Numbered from the stretch's first letter, positions 36,990-51,219 are shown. The stretch is 64,000 nt of DNA from Mycobacterium lepraemurium (GCA_002291465.1 CP021238.1:2480001-2544000); one strand, 5' to 3'. Translations and numbers: made by a program. The notes: generated by a model from the sequence alone, not told the origin.

Positions 36990-37801
36990 GAGGCGGCCGC
37001 CCTCTGCCGAACACCGGCGGCGAGTTCTTCAGTCAGCGCACGCAATGCGGTCAAACCTCCGTCCCCCAGCGCCGACACCAGCGCCGACCCGACGATGACA
37101 CCGTCAGCGTAGCCGCCGATCTGGGCGGCTTGCTCGCGCGAGCGCACCCCGAGCCCGACGCCGACGGGTATGTCCGAGATCTCCCTGACCCTGCTCACCA
37201 ACTCCGGCGCCGCATGCGACACCGCGTCGCGCGCCCCGGTGACGCCCATCGTCGAAGCCGCATAGACGAATCCGCGCGACGCCTCGACCGTCAGCGCCAA
37301 CCGCTGCGGCGTCGACGACGGCGCCACCAGGAAAATCCGGTCTAGCCCGTGCCGCTCGGAGGCCGCCAGCCACTGCCCGGCTTCGTCGGGGATGAGGTCT
37401 GGCGTGATCAGGCCGTAGCCGCCGGCCGCGGCCAGGTCGCGGGCGAACGCGTCGACCCCGTAGCGCAGCACCGGGTTCCAGTAGGTCATCACCACCGCGC
37501 GCCCACCGGCCGCGCTGATCGCCTCGACCGCGGCCAGTGTGTCGCGCACCCGCACGCCGCCGTGCAGCGCGGCCTCGGTGGCCCGGGCGATGGTCGGGCC
37601 GTCCATCCCCGGATCCGAGTACGGCACCCCGACTTCGACGATGTCGCAACCCGATTCGACCAGCGCCACCATCGCCTGCACCGAGGTCAGTACGTCCGGG
37701 TAGCCGGTGGGCAGGTAGCCGATCAGCGCCGTCCGATCGTCGTCGCGGCACGCCTCGAAGATCGGCCCCAGCCGGCTCGCCTGGCCCTGCTTGACGGTCA
37801 T
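36986..37801 (-). CDS. trpA: tryptophan synthase alpha subunit
   Basis: TrpA splits indole-3-glycerol phosphate to indole and glyceraldehyde 3-phosphate; indole passes to TrpB. The 271 residues from ATG 37801 ([15 protein letters not shown]) form a TIM barrel with the catalytic glutamate in [20 protein letters not shown] and the aspartate in [13 protein letters not shown]. The start overlaps the trpB stop by four bases (ATGA). Its stop overlaps the start of lgt by four bases (GTGA at 36986-36989). The frame is also open further upstream, without coding similarity. Intact. Confidence 0.97.
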   Translation of the reverse strand: MTVKQGQASRLGPIFEACRDDDRTALIGYLPTGYPDVLTSVQAMVALVESGCDIVEVGVPYSDPGMDGPTIARATEAALHGGVRVRDTLAAVEAISAAGGRAVVMTYWNPVLRYGVDAFARDLAAAGGYGLITPDLIPDEAGQWLAASERHGLDRIFLVAPSSTPQRLALTVEASRGFVYAASTMGVTGARDAVSHAAPELVSRVREISDIPVGVGLGVRSREQAAQIGGYADGVIVGSALVSALGDGGLTALRALTEELAAGVRQRAAAS

Positions 37802-39069
37802 CGGTCGCTGGACCCCAACAGGCCGAACCACTTTGCCGCCGTCTCGACGTCCTTGTCCCCGCGCCCGGACACGTTCACCACGATGATCGCGCCGCAGCCC
37901 AGCTCGGGCCCCAACTTCAGCGTACCCGCCACGGCGTGCGCGGACTCGATGGCCGGGATGATCCCCTCGGTGCGGCACAGCACCCGAAACGCGTCCATCG
38001 CCTCGGCGTCGGTGATCGGACGGTATTCGGCACGGCCGGTCTCGCGCAGATACGCATGTTCTGGACCGACCCCGGGATAGTCGAGACCCGCTGAGATGGA
38101 ATGGGATTCGATGGTCTGCCCGTCTTCGTCCTGCAGCAGGTAGGAGAACGACCCCTGGAACGCCCCGGGCGAGCCGCCGCTGAAAGTCGCGGCGTGCCTT
38201 CCGGTTTCGACGCCGTCACCGGCCGCCTCGAATCCCACCAGCCGCACGCCGGGGTCGTCGATGAACGGATGGAAGATCCCGATGGCGTTGGAGCCGCCGC
38301 CGATGCAGGCCACCACCGCGTCGGGCAGCCGGCCCACCTGCGCCTGGATCTGGGCGCGGGCCTCCAGCCCGATGATGCGCTGGAAATCACGGACCATGGC
38401 CGGGAAGGGATGCGGCCCGGCCGCGGTGCCGAAGCAGTAGAAGGTGTTGTCGGCGTTGGTGACCCAGTCCCGGAAGGCTTCGTTGATGGCGTCCTTGAGC
38501 GTTTTCGAACCGCTCTGGACCGAGACGACCGTCGCACCCAGCAGGCGCATCCGCGCCACGTTGAGCGCCTGGCGCTCGGTGTCCACCGCACCCATGTAGA
38601 TCACGCATTCCAGGCCCAGCAGGGCGCAGGCCGTGGCGGTGGCCACGCCGTGCTGGCCGGCCCCGGTCTCGGCGATCACCCGCTTCTTGCCCATCCGCTG
38701 GGCCAGCAGCGCCTGACCGAGCACGTTGTTGATCTTGTGAGAACCAGTGTGGTTCAAGTCTTCTCGCTTGAGGAAGATCCGCGCGCCGGCCTGCTCGGAC
38801 AGCCGTGGGGCCTCATACAACGGCGACGGCCGCCCGGCGTAGTTCGCCTGCAGATAGTCCAGCGTGTCCAGGAAATCCTGGTTGACGCGCTCCTTCTCGT
38901 AGGCGGTGGTGACCTCTTCGATGACGGCTATCAGCGCCTCGGCGACGTAACGGCCGCCGTACACGCCGAAATGCCCACCGGCATCGGGTTCGTGACGGGT
39001 GGGTTCGGCGATCACTGCGCTCGGAAGCGGAAGGTCCGGACGGGTCCGGGGGGAGATGTCCACCGTCAC
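37798..39069 (-). CDS. trpB: tryptophan synthase beta subunit
   Basis: TrpB condenses indole with serine using pyridoxal phosphate. The 423-residue protein has the PLP lysine in [13 protein letters not shown] near residue 105, the [13 protein letters not shown] loop, the phosphate-binding [10 protein letters not shown], and the [14 protein letters not shown] segment. It lies between trpC (70-base gap) and trpA (four-base overlap). The start is GTG 39069, and another in-frame GTG two codons later is possible. Intact. Confidence 0.97.
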   Translation of the reverse strand: MTVDISPRTRPDLPLPSAVIAEPTRHEPDAGGHFGVYGGRYVAEALIAVIEEVTTAYEKERVNQDFLDTLDYLQANYAGRPSPLYEAPRLSEQAGARIFLKREDLNHTGSHKINNVLGQALLAQRMGKKRVIAETGAGQHGVATATACALLGLECVIYMGAVDTERQALNVARMRLLGATVVSVQSGSKTLKDAINEAFRDWVTNADNTFYCFGTAAGPHPFPAMVRDFQRIIGLEARAQIQAQVGRLPDAVVACIGGGSNAIGIFHPFIDDPGVRLVGFEAAGDGVETGRHAATFSGGSPGAFQGSFSYLLQDEDGQTIESHSISAGLDYPGVGPEHAYLRETGRAEYRPITDAEAMDAFRVLCRTEGIIPAIESAHAVAGTLKLGPELGCGAIIVVNVSGRGDKDVETAAKWFGLLGSSDR

Positions 39070-39140
39070 CAGGGCTCTACGCGGGGATGGCTCATCGGGT
39101 TCAACGTTTCGGCGGGGCGGCTCTTCACTGACGTGAGCGG

Positions 39141-39959
39141 TTAGCGAGCCGGTTTCGGACAGGACGGATGGGTGCCCGCGGTAACCAGGTCGGCGACCGC
39201 GGCGCGCGGGTCACCGCTTTTCACCAGGCCCTCGCCCACCAGGACGGTGTCGGCGCCCGCGCCGGCATACGCCAGCAGGTCGCCGGTGCCGCGCACGCCG
39301 GACTCGGCGATCCGGATCACGTTGCTGGGCAAGCCGGGAGCGATGCGCGCGAAGCAATCCCGGTCCACCTCCAGCGTCGCCAGATCGCGGGCGTTGACGC
39401 CGATCACCTTGGCGCCGGCCCGCAGCGCACGGTCGGCTTCTTCCTCGGTGTGCACCTCGACGAGCGCGGTCATGCCCAGCGATTCGGTGCGGTCCAGCAT
39501 CGACACCAGCGCCGACTGCTCCAGCGCGGCCACGATAAGCAGCAGCATGTCGGCGCCGTGCGCACGCGCCTCGTGGATCTGATACGGCTGGACCACAAAG
39601 TCTTTGCGCAGCACCGGGATGGAGACCGCGGCCCGGACCGCGTCGAGGTCGTCGAGCGAGCCGTGAAAACGCCGCTCCTCGGTCAACACGCTGATGATGC
39701 GGGCGCCGCCGTCTTCGTAGGCGCGGGCCAGTTTGGCCGGATTGGCAATGGTCGCCAGGGAACCCGCCGACGGGCTGGCGCGCTTGATTTCGGCGATGAC
39801 GCCGATTCCAGGCTCGCGCAACGCGGCCATCACGTCAAGTGGCGGTAGCGCGGCGGCCGCGGCGGCTTTGATCTCCGACAGGCTGATCAGGGCTTCGCGC
39901 GCGGCAACGTCGGCGCGGACTCCTTCGAGGATGGAGTCAAGCACGGTAGCCGGACTCAT
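39141..39959 (-). CDS. trpC: indole-3-glycerol phosphate synthase
   Basis: TrpC closes the indole ring from carboxyphenylaminodeoxyribulose phosphate. It has 272 residues, the same length as Rv1611. Catalytic residues are in [13 protein letters not shown] (Glu and Lys), [14 protein letters not shown] (Lys), [23 protein letters not shown] (Asn) and IRIAESGVR (Glu and Ser). It is a single-domain enzyme, not fused to TrpF. No trpF is in this window; in mycobacteria PriA/HisA supplies that step. Intact. Confidence 0.97.
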   Translation of the reverse strand: MSPATVLDSILEGVRADVAAREALISLSEIKAAAAAALPPLDVMAALREPGIGVIAEIKRASPSAGSLATIANPAKLARAYEDGGARIISVLTEERRFHGSLDDLDAVRAAVSIPVLRKDFVVQPYQIHEARAHGADMLLLIVAALEQSALVSMLDRTESLGMTALVEVHTEEEADRALRAGAKVIGVNARDLATLEVDRDCFARIAPGLPSNVIRIAESGVRGTGDLLAYAGAGADTVLVGEGLVKSGDPRAAVADLVTAGTHPSCPKPAR

Positions 39960-40072
39960 GCCTGTCGTTTCCCTTCGCCCTGTCGCCCGCCGTCACCCCA
40001 CGGCCACTTCGTTGTTCCCCAGCCGATTGCGACGACGTCAATGAAGGGTAGCGGCCCGCGGCTCGCGTCCCG

Positions 40073-40800
40073 TCACCGACCCTCGGTGTCGGACCCGCTG
40101 GGTCGATCGGTCGGGTCGCGCCCCTCGTCAAGGGCGTCCCAGATCATCCGCTCCGACATTTCCGGCGTCTCCGGCTGCTCCAGCATCGCTCCGTCGGCCG
40201 CGTTACGTCGCGTAATCGAGCGGCGCGTCGCCGGTGTCCCGTACTTCATTGCGCTCGACCGGGCCGACTTCGGGTCCGACGCGGAACGCATCAGCAGCAC
40301 GGCGGCGATCAGCGTGAGCGCGGCGGAGGCCACCGTGATCCCGGCGCCCAGGTACCGCCGCTCGCTGCCGCCCAGCGACATCACCGACAGGTGCGCCAGC
40401 TCGGTGCCACGCACCGCGACGTCGGGCAGCACCCATAGGCTGACGCCCGGGTAGCCGACCGCCAGGCTGGCCACCGCCAGCAGGCCGGCCAGCGCGCGCA
40501 GCAGCCACCCACGCGCACCGCGATCGCGGCGACCGCGGCGGCCAGCAGCAGCAACGCCAGCGGCAGCAACGCCAGCGGCAGCAACGCCAGCGGCAGCAAC
40601 GCCAGCGGCAGCAACGCCGTCGACCACGTCCCGCCGGACAGGGTCACCGCCTTGGGCGGCCCCAGCCCGTCGAACGACCGGACCACCACCCACGGCAGGC
40701 GCGCGGCCACCCACAACCCCACGGCCACGGTCACCAGAAGCAGCTGGGCGATCCGGATCAACCAGCGGCCGTCCAGTCTCCGCGCGCGGGCCTCGGTCAT
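40073..40800 (-). pseudogene. trp-operon membrane protein (Rv1610-like), frameshifted
   Basis: A protein of about 242 residues can be read from ATG 40800 ([16 protein letters not shown]). One segment follows at LLLVTVAVGLWVAARLPW, then a stretch built of ALLPL repeats, then more segments (LLRALAGLLAVASLAVGYPG, YLGAGITVASAALTLIAAV) and a polar tail to 40073. One base is missing near 40520, between AAIAVR and RGWLLRALAG; the span of 728 bases fits exactly one loss. The ATG overlaps the trpE stop (ATGA). Homologues lie inside mycobacterial trp operons and are named Trp-associated membrane protein; their role is unknown. Downstream trpC, trpB and trpA have their own starts and stay intact. Confidence 0.75.
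40546..40620 (-). repeat. 15-bp tandem repeat, five units, within the Rv1610-like gene
   Basis: The unit GGCAGCAACGCCAGC (plus strand) is repeated from 40561, with three perfect copies, one upstream copy with one change, and a last copy diverged in its final bases. Read on the minus strand each unit encodes ALLPL, making an extended hydrophobic segment. The copy number probably varies between strains. Confidence 0.85.
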
Positions 40801-42329
40801 CGCCGCGCGCCCGGTTCGGTCAGCGTCTCGGCGGCCGCGATCGCGCCGAGCACCGCGCGCGCCTTGTTGGTGGCCTCGGTGTATTCGTAGGGGCCGTTGG
40901 AGTCCGCCACCACCCCGCCACCCGATTGCACGTAGGCGGTGCCGCCGCGCATCAGCGCGGTGCGGATGGCGATGGCGAAGTCGGCGTTGCCGGCGAAGTC
41001 CAGGTAGCCGACCACGCCGCCGTAAAGGCCGCGGCGCGTCTTCTCCACCTCTTCGATCAGCTCCATCGCCCGCACCTTCGGCGCACCCGACAGGGTGCCG
41101 GCCGGGAAGCAGGCCGTCACCGCGTCCAGGGCGGTCCTGCCCTCGTCGAGCACGCCGGTCACCGTCGAGACCAGATGCATGACGTGGCTGTAGCGCTCGA
41201 TGTGGCTGTAGTCGTCGACCCGGACGGTGCCCGGCGTGCACACCCGGCCCAGATCGTTGCGGCCCAGATCGACCAGCATCAGATGCTCGGCGCGTTCCTT
41301 CTCGTCGGCCAGCAGCTCCTTTTCCAGCAGCTGGTCCTCTTCGTCGGTCTGCCCGCGCCACCGGGTCCCGGCGATCGGGTGGGTGGTCGCGACGCCGTCG
41401 GCCACCGTGACCAGAGCCTCCGGGCTGGACCCGACGATCGAAAAGTCCGTTCCCCCAGCATCATTCGGCACATGCAGCAGATACATGTAGGGGCTGGGGT
41501 TGGTGACCCGCAACATCCGGTACACGTCGATCGGGTCGACGTCGGTGTCCATTTCGAACCGCTGCGAGGGCACCACCTGAAACGCCTCACCGGCGGCGAT
41601 CTGCTCGACGAGGTAGTCGACGATCTTGCCGTACTCCTCGACGCTGCGCTGCGCGCGGTAGCGCGGCTCGGGCCGCTCGAAGGTGGCCACGGTGGAGGCC
41701 AGCGGCTGGCCCAGCGCCGCGGTCATCACGTCCAGCCGGGCGACGGCGTCGTCGTAGGCCTCGTCAACCCGTTCGTCGGTCCCGTTCCAGTTCACCGCGT
41801 TGGCGATCAGCGTGATGGTGCCCTCGTGGTGGTCGACGGCCGCCAGATCGGTGGCCAGCAGCAGCAGCATGTCCGGCAGGCCCAGGTCGTCGACGGCCAG
41901 CTCGGGCAGCCGCTCCAGGCGCCGCACCAGGTCGTAGGCGAAGAAGCCGACCATGCCGCCCGACAACGGCGGCAGCCCGCTCAGCGGCCCGGTGGCCAGC
42001 AGGTCCAGGGTGGCGCGCAGCGCCTGCAGCGGATCGCCGCCGGTCGGTGCGTCCTGCGGCACCACCCCCAGCCAGCCGGCTTCCCCGCCGCGCACGGTCA
42101 GCGCCGACGGCGACCCGGCGCCGATGAACGACCACCGCGACCAGGACCGGCCGTGCTCGGCCGACTCCAGCAGGAAGGTGCCCGGGCGGTTGGCGGCGAG
42201 TTTGCGGTAGGCCGACAGCGGCGTCTCGCTGTCGGCCAGCGCCTTGTGGGTCACCGGGACCACGCGGTGCTCGGCTGCCAGCTGGCGGAAATCCTCTCGT
42301 GAGGTCGTCGCGGCGAGGTGGGCGTGCAC
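40797..42329 (-). CDS. trpE: anthranilate synthase component I
   Basis: TrpE converts chorismate and ammonia (from TrpG, not in this window) into anthranilate. It has 510 residues. The tryptophan feedback site is in the N-terminal part ([18 protein letters not shown], with the LLES element). Catalytic motifs are [30 protein letters not shown], and the C-terminal [19 protein letters not shown] and [17 protein letters not shown]. It is the first gene of the trp cluster; the 125-base gap to bcpB contains a strong dyad. Intact. Confidence 0.97.
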   Translation of the reverse strand: MHAHLAATTSREDFRQLAAEHRVVPVTHKALADSETPLSAYRKLAANRPGTFLLESAEHGRSWSRWSFIGAGSPSALTVRGGEAGWLGVVPQDAPTGGDPLQALRATLDLLATGPLSGLPPLSGGMVGFFAYDLVRRLERLPELAVDDLGLPDMLLLLATDLAAVDHHEGTITLIANAVNWNGTDERVDEAYDDAVARLDVMTAALGQPLASTVATFERPEPRYRAQRSVEEYGKIVDYLVEQIAAGEAFQVVPSQRFEMDTDVDPIDVYRMLRVTNPSPYMYLLHVPNDAGGTDFSIVGSSPEALVTVADGVATTHPIAGTRWRGQTDEEDQLLEKELLADEKERAEHLMLVDLGRNDLGRVCTPGTVRVDDYSHIERYSHVMHLVSTVTGVLDEGRTALDAVTACFPAGTLSGAPKVRAMELIEEVEKTRRGLYGGVVGYLDFAGNADFAIAIRTALMRGGTAYVQSGGGVVADSNGPYEYTEATNKARAVLGAIAAAETLTEPGARR

Positions 42330-42377
42330 CGACCCATCCTCCCAGACGCGCCCGGCTGGCCCTGCCCGCCCGCGGAT

Positions 42378-42423
42378 GTAACGCCACGGCGAATTCGCGG
42401 CCCATTTTCCGCCGTGGCGTTAC
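42378..42423. promoter_or_regulatory. 14-bp perfect inverted repeat between trpE and bcpB
   Basis: GTAACGCCACGGCG (42378-42391) is mirrored exactly at 42410-42423, with an 18-base AT-richer centre (AATTCGCGGCCCATTTTC). It lies between two divergent starts, 49 bases from trpE ATG (42329) and 32 bases from the bcpB ATG (42455). A terminator is therefore unlikely; an operator or a dispersed palindromic repeat fits better. Confidence 0.6.
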
Positions 42424-42454
42424 GACCGGCGGCGGCGCGCGTAGCGTGTCGCCC

Positions 42455-42885
42455 ATGAAACCTGGTGACACCGTCGCGGACTTCGAACTGCCCGACCAGA
42501 CGGGAACGCCGCGCAAGCTCAGCGACCTGCCCGCCGCGGGGCGGCGATGACGCCCGGGTGCACCAAGGAGGCGTGTCACTTCCGCGACCTGGCCGCCGAG
42601 TTCGCCGCCGTCGGCGCCAACCGGGTGGGCATCAGCGCCGACCCGGTGGACAAACAGGCCAAGTTCGACCTGCAGAAGTTCGACTATCCGCTGCTGTCGG
42701 ATACCGACGGCGCGGTGGCCGCCCAGTTCGGCGTCAAGCGTGGACTGCTGAGCAAGCTGCTGCCGGTCAAGCGCACCACGTTCGTCATCGACACCGACCG
42801 CACCGTGCTCGACGTAATCTCCAGCGAGTTCAACATGGACACCCACGCCGACAAGGCGCTGGCCACGCTGCGCGCCCGGGCCTGA
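42455..42885 (+). pseudogene. bcpB: bacterioferritin comigratory protein-type peroxiredoxin (Rv1608c-like), internal deletion
   Basis: The thioredoxin-fold peroxidase starts at ATG 42455 (MKPGDTVADFELPDQTG). After LPAAG it loses the strand that reads PVVLFFYP in homologues and resumes, in another frame, at AMTPGCTKEACHFRDLA. Comparison of the two frames gives a deletion of about 25 bases. The peroxidatic cysteine (TPGCTKE) lies in the second part, which has its own ATG at 42547 but lacks the first beta strands. The end (ADKALATLRARA) is normal. In M. tuberculosis Rv1608c is a peroxidase also divergent from trpE. A functional product is unlikely. Confidence 0.85.
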
Positions 42886-42888
42886 CCG

Positions 42889-43995
42889 TCACGAGCTGAC
42901 CGCCAGGAAGACGTAGGCGGCCAGCAGCACCAGATGTACCTCGCCCTGCAGCCGGGTGGCCCGCCCGGGCACGACGGTCAGCACGCTGATCACCACGGTC
43001 AGGGCCAGCAACACCAGCTGGATGGCGCCCAGCCCGAGCACCAGCGGACCCTTCAGCCAGATCGAGGCCAGCGCGATCGCCGGGATGGTGAGCCCGATGC
43101 TGGCCATCGCCGAGCCGTAGGCCAGGTTCAGGCTGATCTGGATGCGGCCCTGGCGGGCGGCCCGCACGGCCGCCAGGGTCTCGGGCAGCAGCACCAGCGC
43201 CGCGATGATCACACCCACGAACGTCTGCGGGAAGCCCACCGCGGTGACCGCCTGCTCGACGGCCGGTGACTCCTCCTCGGCCAGCGCCACCACCGCCACC
43301 AGTGCACACAGCAGCAACACGAGGCTGACCAGCGCCTCGCGGGTGCTGGGCGGATCTGCGTGGCTCTCGTCCTCGAACAGGCTCTTCTGCCCCTTCTGCG
43401 CGATCGGCAGGAAGAAGTCGCGGTGCCGCACCGTCTGGGTGAACACGAACAGCAGGTAGACCAGCAGCGAGGCGACCGCGGCGAAGGTGAGCTGGCCGGG
43501 CGAGAACTCCTTGCCCACCTGGGTGGTGGTGAACGCCGGCAGCACCAGGCTCAGCGTCGCCAGGGTGGTCAGCGTGGCCAGCGCGGCGCCGCTGCCCTCG
43601 GCGTTGAACAGCGTGACGCCGTAGCGGCGCGACCCGAGCAGCAGCGACAGCCCGGCGATGCCGTTGGTGGTGATCATCAGCGCGGCGAACGCCGTGTCCC
43701 GGGCCAGGGTCGCCGTCTCGTTGCCGCCGGACGCCATCAGCTCGACGATCAGCCCCACCTCGATGATGGTCACCGCGGCCGCGAGCACCAGCGACCCGAA
43801 CGGCTCGCCGATCCGGTGCGCGACCACCTCGGCGTGATGCACCGCGGCCACCACCGCACCGATCAGGAACAGCGCGGCCAGCGCGACCAGCACCGGCCCC
43901 AGTCGCTCGCCCCAGATCGATGCCAGCACGACGACGGCGAGTACCGGCACCACCACGGTCCAGGACAACACGTTCCGGGACAGCCATTTCGACAT
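42889..43995 (-). CDS. chaA: calcium/cation-proton antiporter
   Basis: ChaA-type antiporters exchange Ca2+, Na+ or K+ for protons. From ATG 43995 (MSKWLSRNVLSW) the protein has 368 residues and about eleven membrane segments. It carries the two alpha repeats of the CaCA superfamily: AAAVTIIEVGLIVELMASGG with GNETATLARDTAFAALMITTNGIAG, and IIAALVLLPETLAAVRAA with ISLNLAYGSAMASIGLTIPAIAL. The acidic residues of both repeats (E in IIEVG, E in LLPET) are present. The frame is also open upstream to 44052. The end comes three bases after the bcpB stop, so the genes converge. Intact. Confidence 0.9.
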   Translation of the reverse strand: MSKWLSRNVLSWTVVVPVLAVVVLASIWGERLGPVLVALAALFLIGAVVAAVHHAEVVAHRIGEPFGSLVLAAAVTIIEVGLIVELMASGGNETATLARDTAFAALMITTNGIAGLSLLLGSRRYGVTLFNAEGSGAALATLTTLATLSLVLPAFTTTQVGKEFSPGQLTFAAVASLLVYLLFVFTQTVRHRDFFLPIAQKGQKSLFEDESHADPPSTREALVSLVLLLCALVAVVALAEEESPAVEQAVTAVGFPQTFVGVIIAALVLLPETLAAVRAARQGRIQISLNLAYGSAMASIGLTIPAIALASIWLKGPLVLGLGAIQLVLLALTVVISVLTVVPGRATRLQGEVHLVLLAAYVFLAVSS

Positions 43996-44097
43996 TGCGT
44001 GCCATTCTGGTCCAAGTGATGCGCCGACGCCCCCGGAAGTGACTCCCGACACGCTGGTCAGACACCAGGCTCGATCTGCTGCCGGCCTAACGCTGCC

Positions 44098-44445
44098 CTA
44101 GTCCTGCGGGTGCAGCAGCACGTCGGCGTCGAAGCAGCTGTGGTCGCCGGTGTGGCAGGCGCCGCCGACCTGATCGACGGTCAACAACACGGTGTCGCCG
44201 TCGCAGTCCAGCCGCACCGAGTGGACGTACTGGGTGTGCCCCGACGTCTTCCCCTTGACCCACTGTTGGCCGCGTGAGCGCGAATAATAGGTTGCCTCAC
44301 GGGTTTCCAGCGTGCGGGCCAATGCCGCGTCGTCCATCCAGGCGACCATCAGCACGTCCTTGCTACCACGCTCCTGCACCACCGCCGTGACCAGGCCGTC
44401 GGCGTTGCGCTTCAGCCGCGCGGCGATCTGCGGGTCGAGCGTCAT
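44098..44445 (-). CDS. hisI: phosphoribosyl-AMP cyclohydrolase
   Basis: HisI opens the purine ring of phosphoribosyl-AMP, the third step of histidine synthesis. It has 115 residues from ATG 44445, the same as Rv1606. Zinc and magnesium ligands are in [18 protein letters not shown] and [11 protein letters not shown]. The start overlaps the hisF stop by four bases. It is a single-domain enzyme; the pyrophosphohydrolase HisE is encoded elsewhere. It is the last gene of the his operon. Intact. Confidence 0.96.
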   Translation of the reverse strand: MTLDPQIAARLKRNADGLVTAVVQERGSKDVLMVAWMDDAALARTLETREATYYSRSRGQQWVKGKTSGHTQYVHSVRLDCDGDTVLLTVDQVGGACHTGDHSCFDADVLLHPQD

Positions 44446-45239
44446 CGCACCATCCTCACCGGTATGCCCGCCTCGGCCATGGCGGCCTTGACCTGTCCGA
44501 TGGTCAGCTCCCGGAAGTGGAAAACGCTGGCCGCCAACACCGCGTCGGCCCCGGCCTCGATCGCGGGCGCGAAGTGTTCGGCCGCCCCGGCGCCGCCGCT
44601 GGCGATCACCGGCACGGTGACCGCGGACCGCACCGCCTGCAGCATCTCCAGGTCGAACCCGGCCTTGGTGCCGTCGGCGTCCATCGAGTTCAGCAGGATC
44701 TCCCCCACGCCCAAATCGGCTCCACGGGAAGCCCATTCGACGGCATCGATGCCGGTGCCGCGCCACCCGCCGTGGGTGGTGACCTCCCAGCCCGACGGGG
44801 TGGGCACCGCGCCCGGGGGCACCGTGCGGGCGTCCACGGACAACACGATGCACTGGGAGCCGAACTGCCGTGCCATCTCCTCGAGCAGCTCGGGGCGCGC
44901 GATCGCGGCGGTGTTGACCGAGACCTTGTCGGCTCCGGCCCGCAGCAGCACGTCGACGTCGGCCACGGTGCGCACCCCGCCGCCGACGGTGAGCGGAATG
45001 AAGACCTGTTCGGCGGCGCGGCGCACCACGTCCAGCATGGTGGCGCGGCCCGACGACGACGCGGTCACGTCGAGGAAGGTGAGCTCGTCGGCGCCCTCGG
45101 CGTCGTAGACGGCCGCAAGTTCAACGGGATCGCCTGCGTTCCTAAGGTTTTCGAAGTTGACGCCCTTGACCACCCGCCCGTCGTCGACGTCCAGGCAGGG
45201 GATCACGCGTACCGCCAGGACGCTGGAGTTCGGGCTCAT
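44442..45239 (-). CDS. hisF: imidazole glycerol phosphate synthase, cyclase subunit
   Basis: HisF uses ammonia from HisH to turn PRFAR into imidazole glycerol phosphate and AICAR. It has 265 residues with a TIM barrel. The catalytic aspartates are in [16 protein letters not shown] near residue 16 and VLSVDAR near 132. Phosphate-binding glycines are in [12 protein letters not shown] and [13 protein letters not shown]. The start is ATG 45239, directly after impA. Intact. Confidence 0.97.
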   Translation of the reverse strand: MSPNSSVLAVRVIPCLDVDDGRVVKGVNFENLRNAGDPVELAAVYDAEGADELTFLDVTASSSGRATMLDVVRRAAEQVFIPLTVGGGVRTVADVDVLLRAGADKVSVNTAAIARPELLEEMARQFGSQCIVLSVDARTVPPGAVPTPSGWEVTTHGGWRGTGIDAVEWASRGADLGVGEILLNSMDADGTKAGFDLEMLQAVRSAVTVPVIASGGAGAAEHFAPAIEAGADAVLAASVFHFRELTIGQVKAAMAEAGIPVRMVR

Positions 45240-45240
45240 C

Positions 45241-46041
45241 TCAGTAGTCCTCCGGTCGGCCGATATTGCCCAGGATGTCCAGGATCTCGGCGTGCGCGCC
45301 GGGACCGGCGGCCAGCGCCGAATCAGAGGCCGGGGTCCACGGCCGCCCGGCCAGGTCGGTCACCACGCCGCCGGAGGCCCGCACCAGCGCCACCCCGGCG
45401 GCGTGGTCCCACACGTGGCCGCCGAAACTGACCGCCGCGCCCAATATCCCGTCGGCAGCATAGGCCAGATCCAGGCCGGTGGAGCCGTGCATGCGCAACC
45501 GGGACGAGACCCGGCTGAGGTTTTCCAGCACCGCCATCCGGTAGCGCCCCGGGAACCGGCCACGGGCGTCCGCGCTGAACGATCCGGCCCCGACCAGCGC
45601 GTCGGCCAGGTCGATGGAAGTCAGTGGCGGACGCGGGTTTCCGTTCTTGCGCAGCGGGCCGCCGGCCACCGCGGTGTAGCGCTGGTCGAGGAACGGCAAC
45701 CAGGTCAGCCCGGCCACCGGGTCGCCGTAGTGCAGCAGGGCCAGCAGGATCCCGGCCATCGGGGACCCAGCCGCGTAGTTGAACGTGCCGTCCACCGGGT
45801 CGAGCACCCACACCCATTCCGAGTCGACGGCCGAACCGCCGAACTCCTCACCGTGCACCCCGATCCCGGTGGCCTCGACCAGCGCGGCGACCACCTGCCG
45901 CTCGATGGCGAGGTCGACGTCGGTGGCAAAGTCGTTGCCCTTCTTGCGGACCGCGGAGTCGGCGCGGTGACCGGCGAGGAAGGGCTTCGAAGCGTCGTCG
46001 AGGATCGCCGACGCCCGCGCCACCAACGCGTCCAGGTCCAT
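45241..46041 (-). CDS. impA: inositol monophosphatase family protein ImpA
   Basis: This is a magnesium-dependent phosphatase of the inositol monophosphatase fold, 266 residues. Metal ligands are in GVHGEEFGG and the signature [16 protein letters not shown] near residue 84, with the C-terminal motif [18 protein letters not shown]. In this operon position (between hisA and hisF) it may act as histidinol-phosphate phosphatase, as proposed for actinobacterial family members, or on inositol phosphate. The sequence alone does not decide. It starts at ATG 46041, six bases after the hisA stop, and ends one base before the hisF start. Intact. Confidence 0.9.
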   Translation of the reverse strand: MDLDALVARASAILDDASKPFLAGHRADSAVRKKGNDFATDVDLAIERQVVAALVEATGIGVHGEEFGGSAVDSEWVWVLDPVDGTFNYAAGSPMAGILLALLHYGDPVAGLTWLPFLDQRYTAVAGGPLRKNGNPRPPLTSIDLADALVGAGSFSADARGRFPGRYRMAVLENLSRVSSRLRMHGSTGLDLAYAADGILGAAVSFGGHVWDHAAGVALVRASGGVVTDLAGRPWTPASDSALAAGPGAHAEILDILGNIGRPEDY

Positions 46042-46047
46042 GCGGCG

Positions 46048-46779
46048 CTACTCTGCGACCGCGGCTAGCGCCTGGGGCAGGGTGAATCGCCCGGCGTAAA
46101 GGGCCTTGCCGACGATGGCGCCCTCGACCCCGCGGCCGGTGAGCGTGGCGATGGCACGCAGGTCGTCCAGGCTGGACACCCCGCCGGAGGCGATCACCGG
46201 GGCGTCGGTGCGGTCAGCCACCGCGCCCAGCAGGTCCAGGTTCGGGCCGCCCAGCGTGCCGTCCTTGGTGACGTCGGTGACCACGTACCGCGAACAGCCT
46301 TGCCGCTCAAGGCATTCCAGCACCTCCCACAGGTCGCCACCATCGGTTTCCCAGCCGCGGCCGCGCAGCCGGTGCTGCCCGTCGAGGATCTGGACATCCA
46401 GCCCGACGGCGACCTTGTCGCCGTGCTCGCCGATCGCCCGGGCGCACCAATGCGGGTTCTCCAGCGCCGCGGTGCCCAGGTTCACCCGGGCGCAGCCGGT
46501 GGCCAGCGCCGCGGCCAGCGAATCGTCGTCGCGAATCCCGCCGGACAGCTCCACCCGCACGTCCAGCTTGCCGACCACCTCGGCGAGCAGCTCGCGGTTG
46601 GACCCGCGCCCGAACGCCGCGTCGAGGTCCACCAGATGGATCCATTCCGCGCCGTAGCGCTGCCAGCCCAGCGCGGCGTCCAGCGCCGAGCCGTATTCGG
46701 TTTCACTGCCCGCCTTGCCCTGCACCAAACGCACGGCGCGGCCGTTGACCACGTCGACCGCGGGCAACAAGACCAACAC
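46048..46779 (-). CDS. hisA: bifunctional phosphoribosyl isomerase A (PriA/HisA)
   Basis: The enzyme isomerises ProFAR in histidine synthesis. In actinobacteria it also isomerises phosphoribosyl anthranilate, replacing TrpF. GTG 46779 was chosen because AGGAGGGA lies just before it and it gives the family start [17 protein letters not shown]; length is 243. Catalytic residues are the aspartate in [10 protein letters not shown] near residue 9 and that in [13 protein letters not shown] near 170. The nearby absence of trpF fits the dual role. It follows hisH on the same strand. Intact. Confidence 0.95.
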   Translation of the reverse strand: MLVLLPAVDVVNGRAVRLVQGKAGSETEYGSALDAALGWQRYGAEWIHLVDLDAAFGRGSNRELLAEVVGKLDVRVELSGGIRDDDSLAAALATGCARVNLGTAALENPHWCARAIGEHGDKVAVGLDVQILDGQHRLRGRGWETDGGDLWEVLECLERQGCSRYVVTDVTKDGTLGGPNLDLLGAVADRTDAPVIASGGVSSLDDLRAIATLTGRGVEGAIVGKALYAGRFTLPQALAAVAE

Positions 46780-46799
46780 ATTCCCTCCTGAGCTGCTCG

Positions 46800-47416
46800 T
46801 CACAGGAGCTCAATCCAATTGCGCAGCACGGCCGCGCCGGCATCCCCGCTCTTTTCCGGGTGAAACTGCGTGGCCGACAACGAGCCATCCTCGACCGCGG
46901 CCAAAAACGGCCCCTCGTGGCGCGCCCAGGTCAGCACCGCCTCGAGCGAACCCTCCCACTGTTGGGCGGCGTAGGAGTGCAAGAAGTAGAACCGGGCGTC
47001 GGCGTCCAGGCCGCGGAACAGCACGCTGCCCGGCCCGGATTCGACCACGTTCCAGCCCATGTGCGGGATCACCGGCGCCTGCAGGCGTGTCACCGATCCC
47101 GGCCACTGCCCGCATCCGGAGGTTTCCACAGAGAATTCGACGCCGCGGGCGAACAGGATCTGCATCCCGACGCACACGCCCAGCACCGGGCGCCCCGCGG
47201 CGACCCGCTCGGCGATGATGCGGTCCCCGCCGATCTTGCGCAGCCCGGTCATGCACGCCTCGTAGGCGCCGACGCCGGGCACCACCAGTCCGTCGGCGGC
47301 CGCGGCGGCGTCGGCGTCGGCGGTCACCTGCACCGAGGAGCCGACCCGCTCCAGCGCGCGCTGCGCCGACCGCAGGTTGCCCGAGCCGTAGTCGAGGACA
47401 ACAACCGATTTACTTG

Positions 47417-47420
<4 letters not shown>
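46800..47420 (-). CDS. hisH: imidazole glycerol phosphate synthase, glutamine amidotransferase subunit
   Basis: HisH hydrolyses glutamine and channels ammonia to HisF. It has 206 residues, equal to Rv1602. The triad is Cys in [12 protein letters not shown] near residue 83 and His and Glu in [11 protein letters not shown] near the C-terminus. GTG 47420 overlaps the hisB stop by four bases (GTGA). Intact. Confidence 0.96.
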
Positions 47421-51112
<3,692 letters not shown>

Positions 51113-51219
51113 GCCGATCGGCGAAGAATGCTCATCGGCGTCGAGTGTGCGCTGGTGGCGCCGACACGCCGAGAAGTCGCTACCTGGTGCTACACCGAAC
51201 GCCCAGAATGCCCAACCCG

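Noticed and set aside
40546..40620. CRISPR array
   Set aside because: The repeats are contiguous 15-bp units without spacers and encode a pentapeptide; no cas genes are near.
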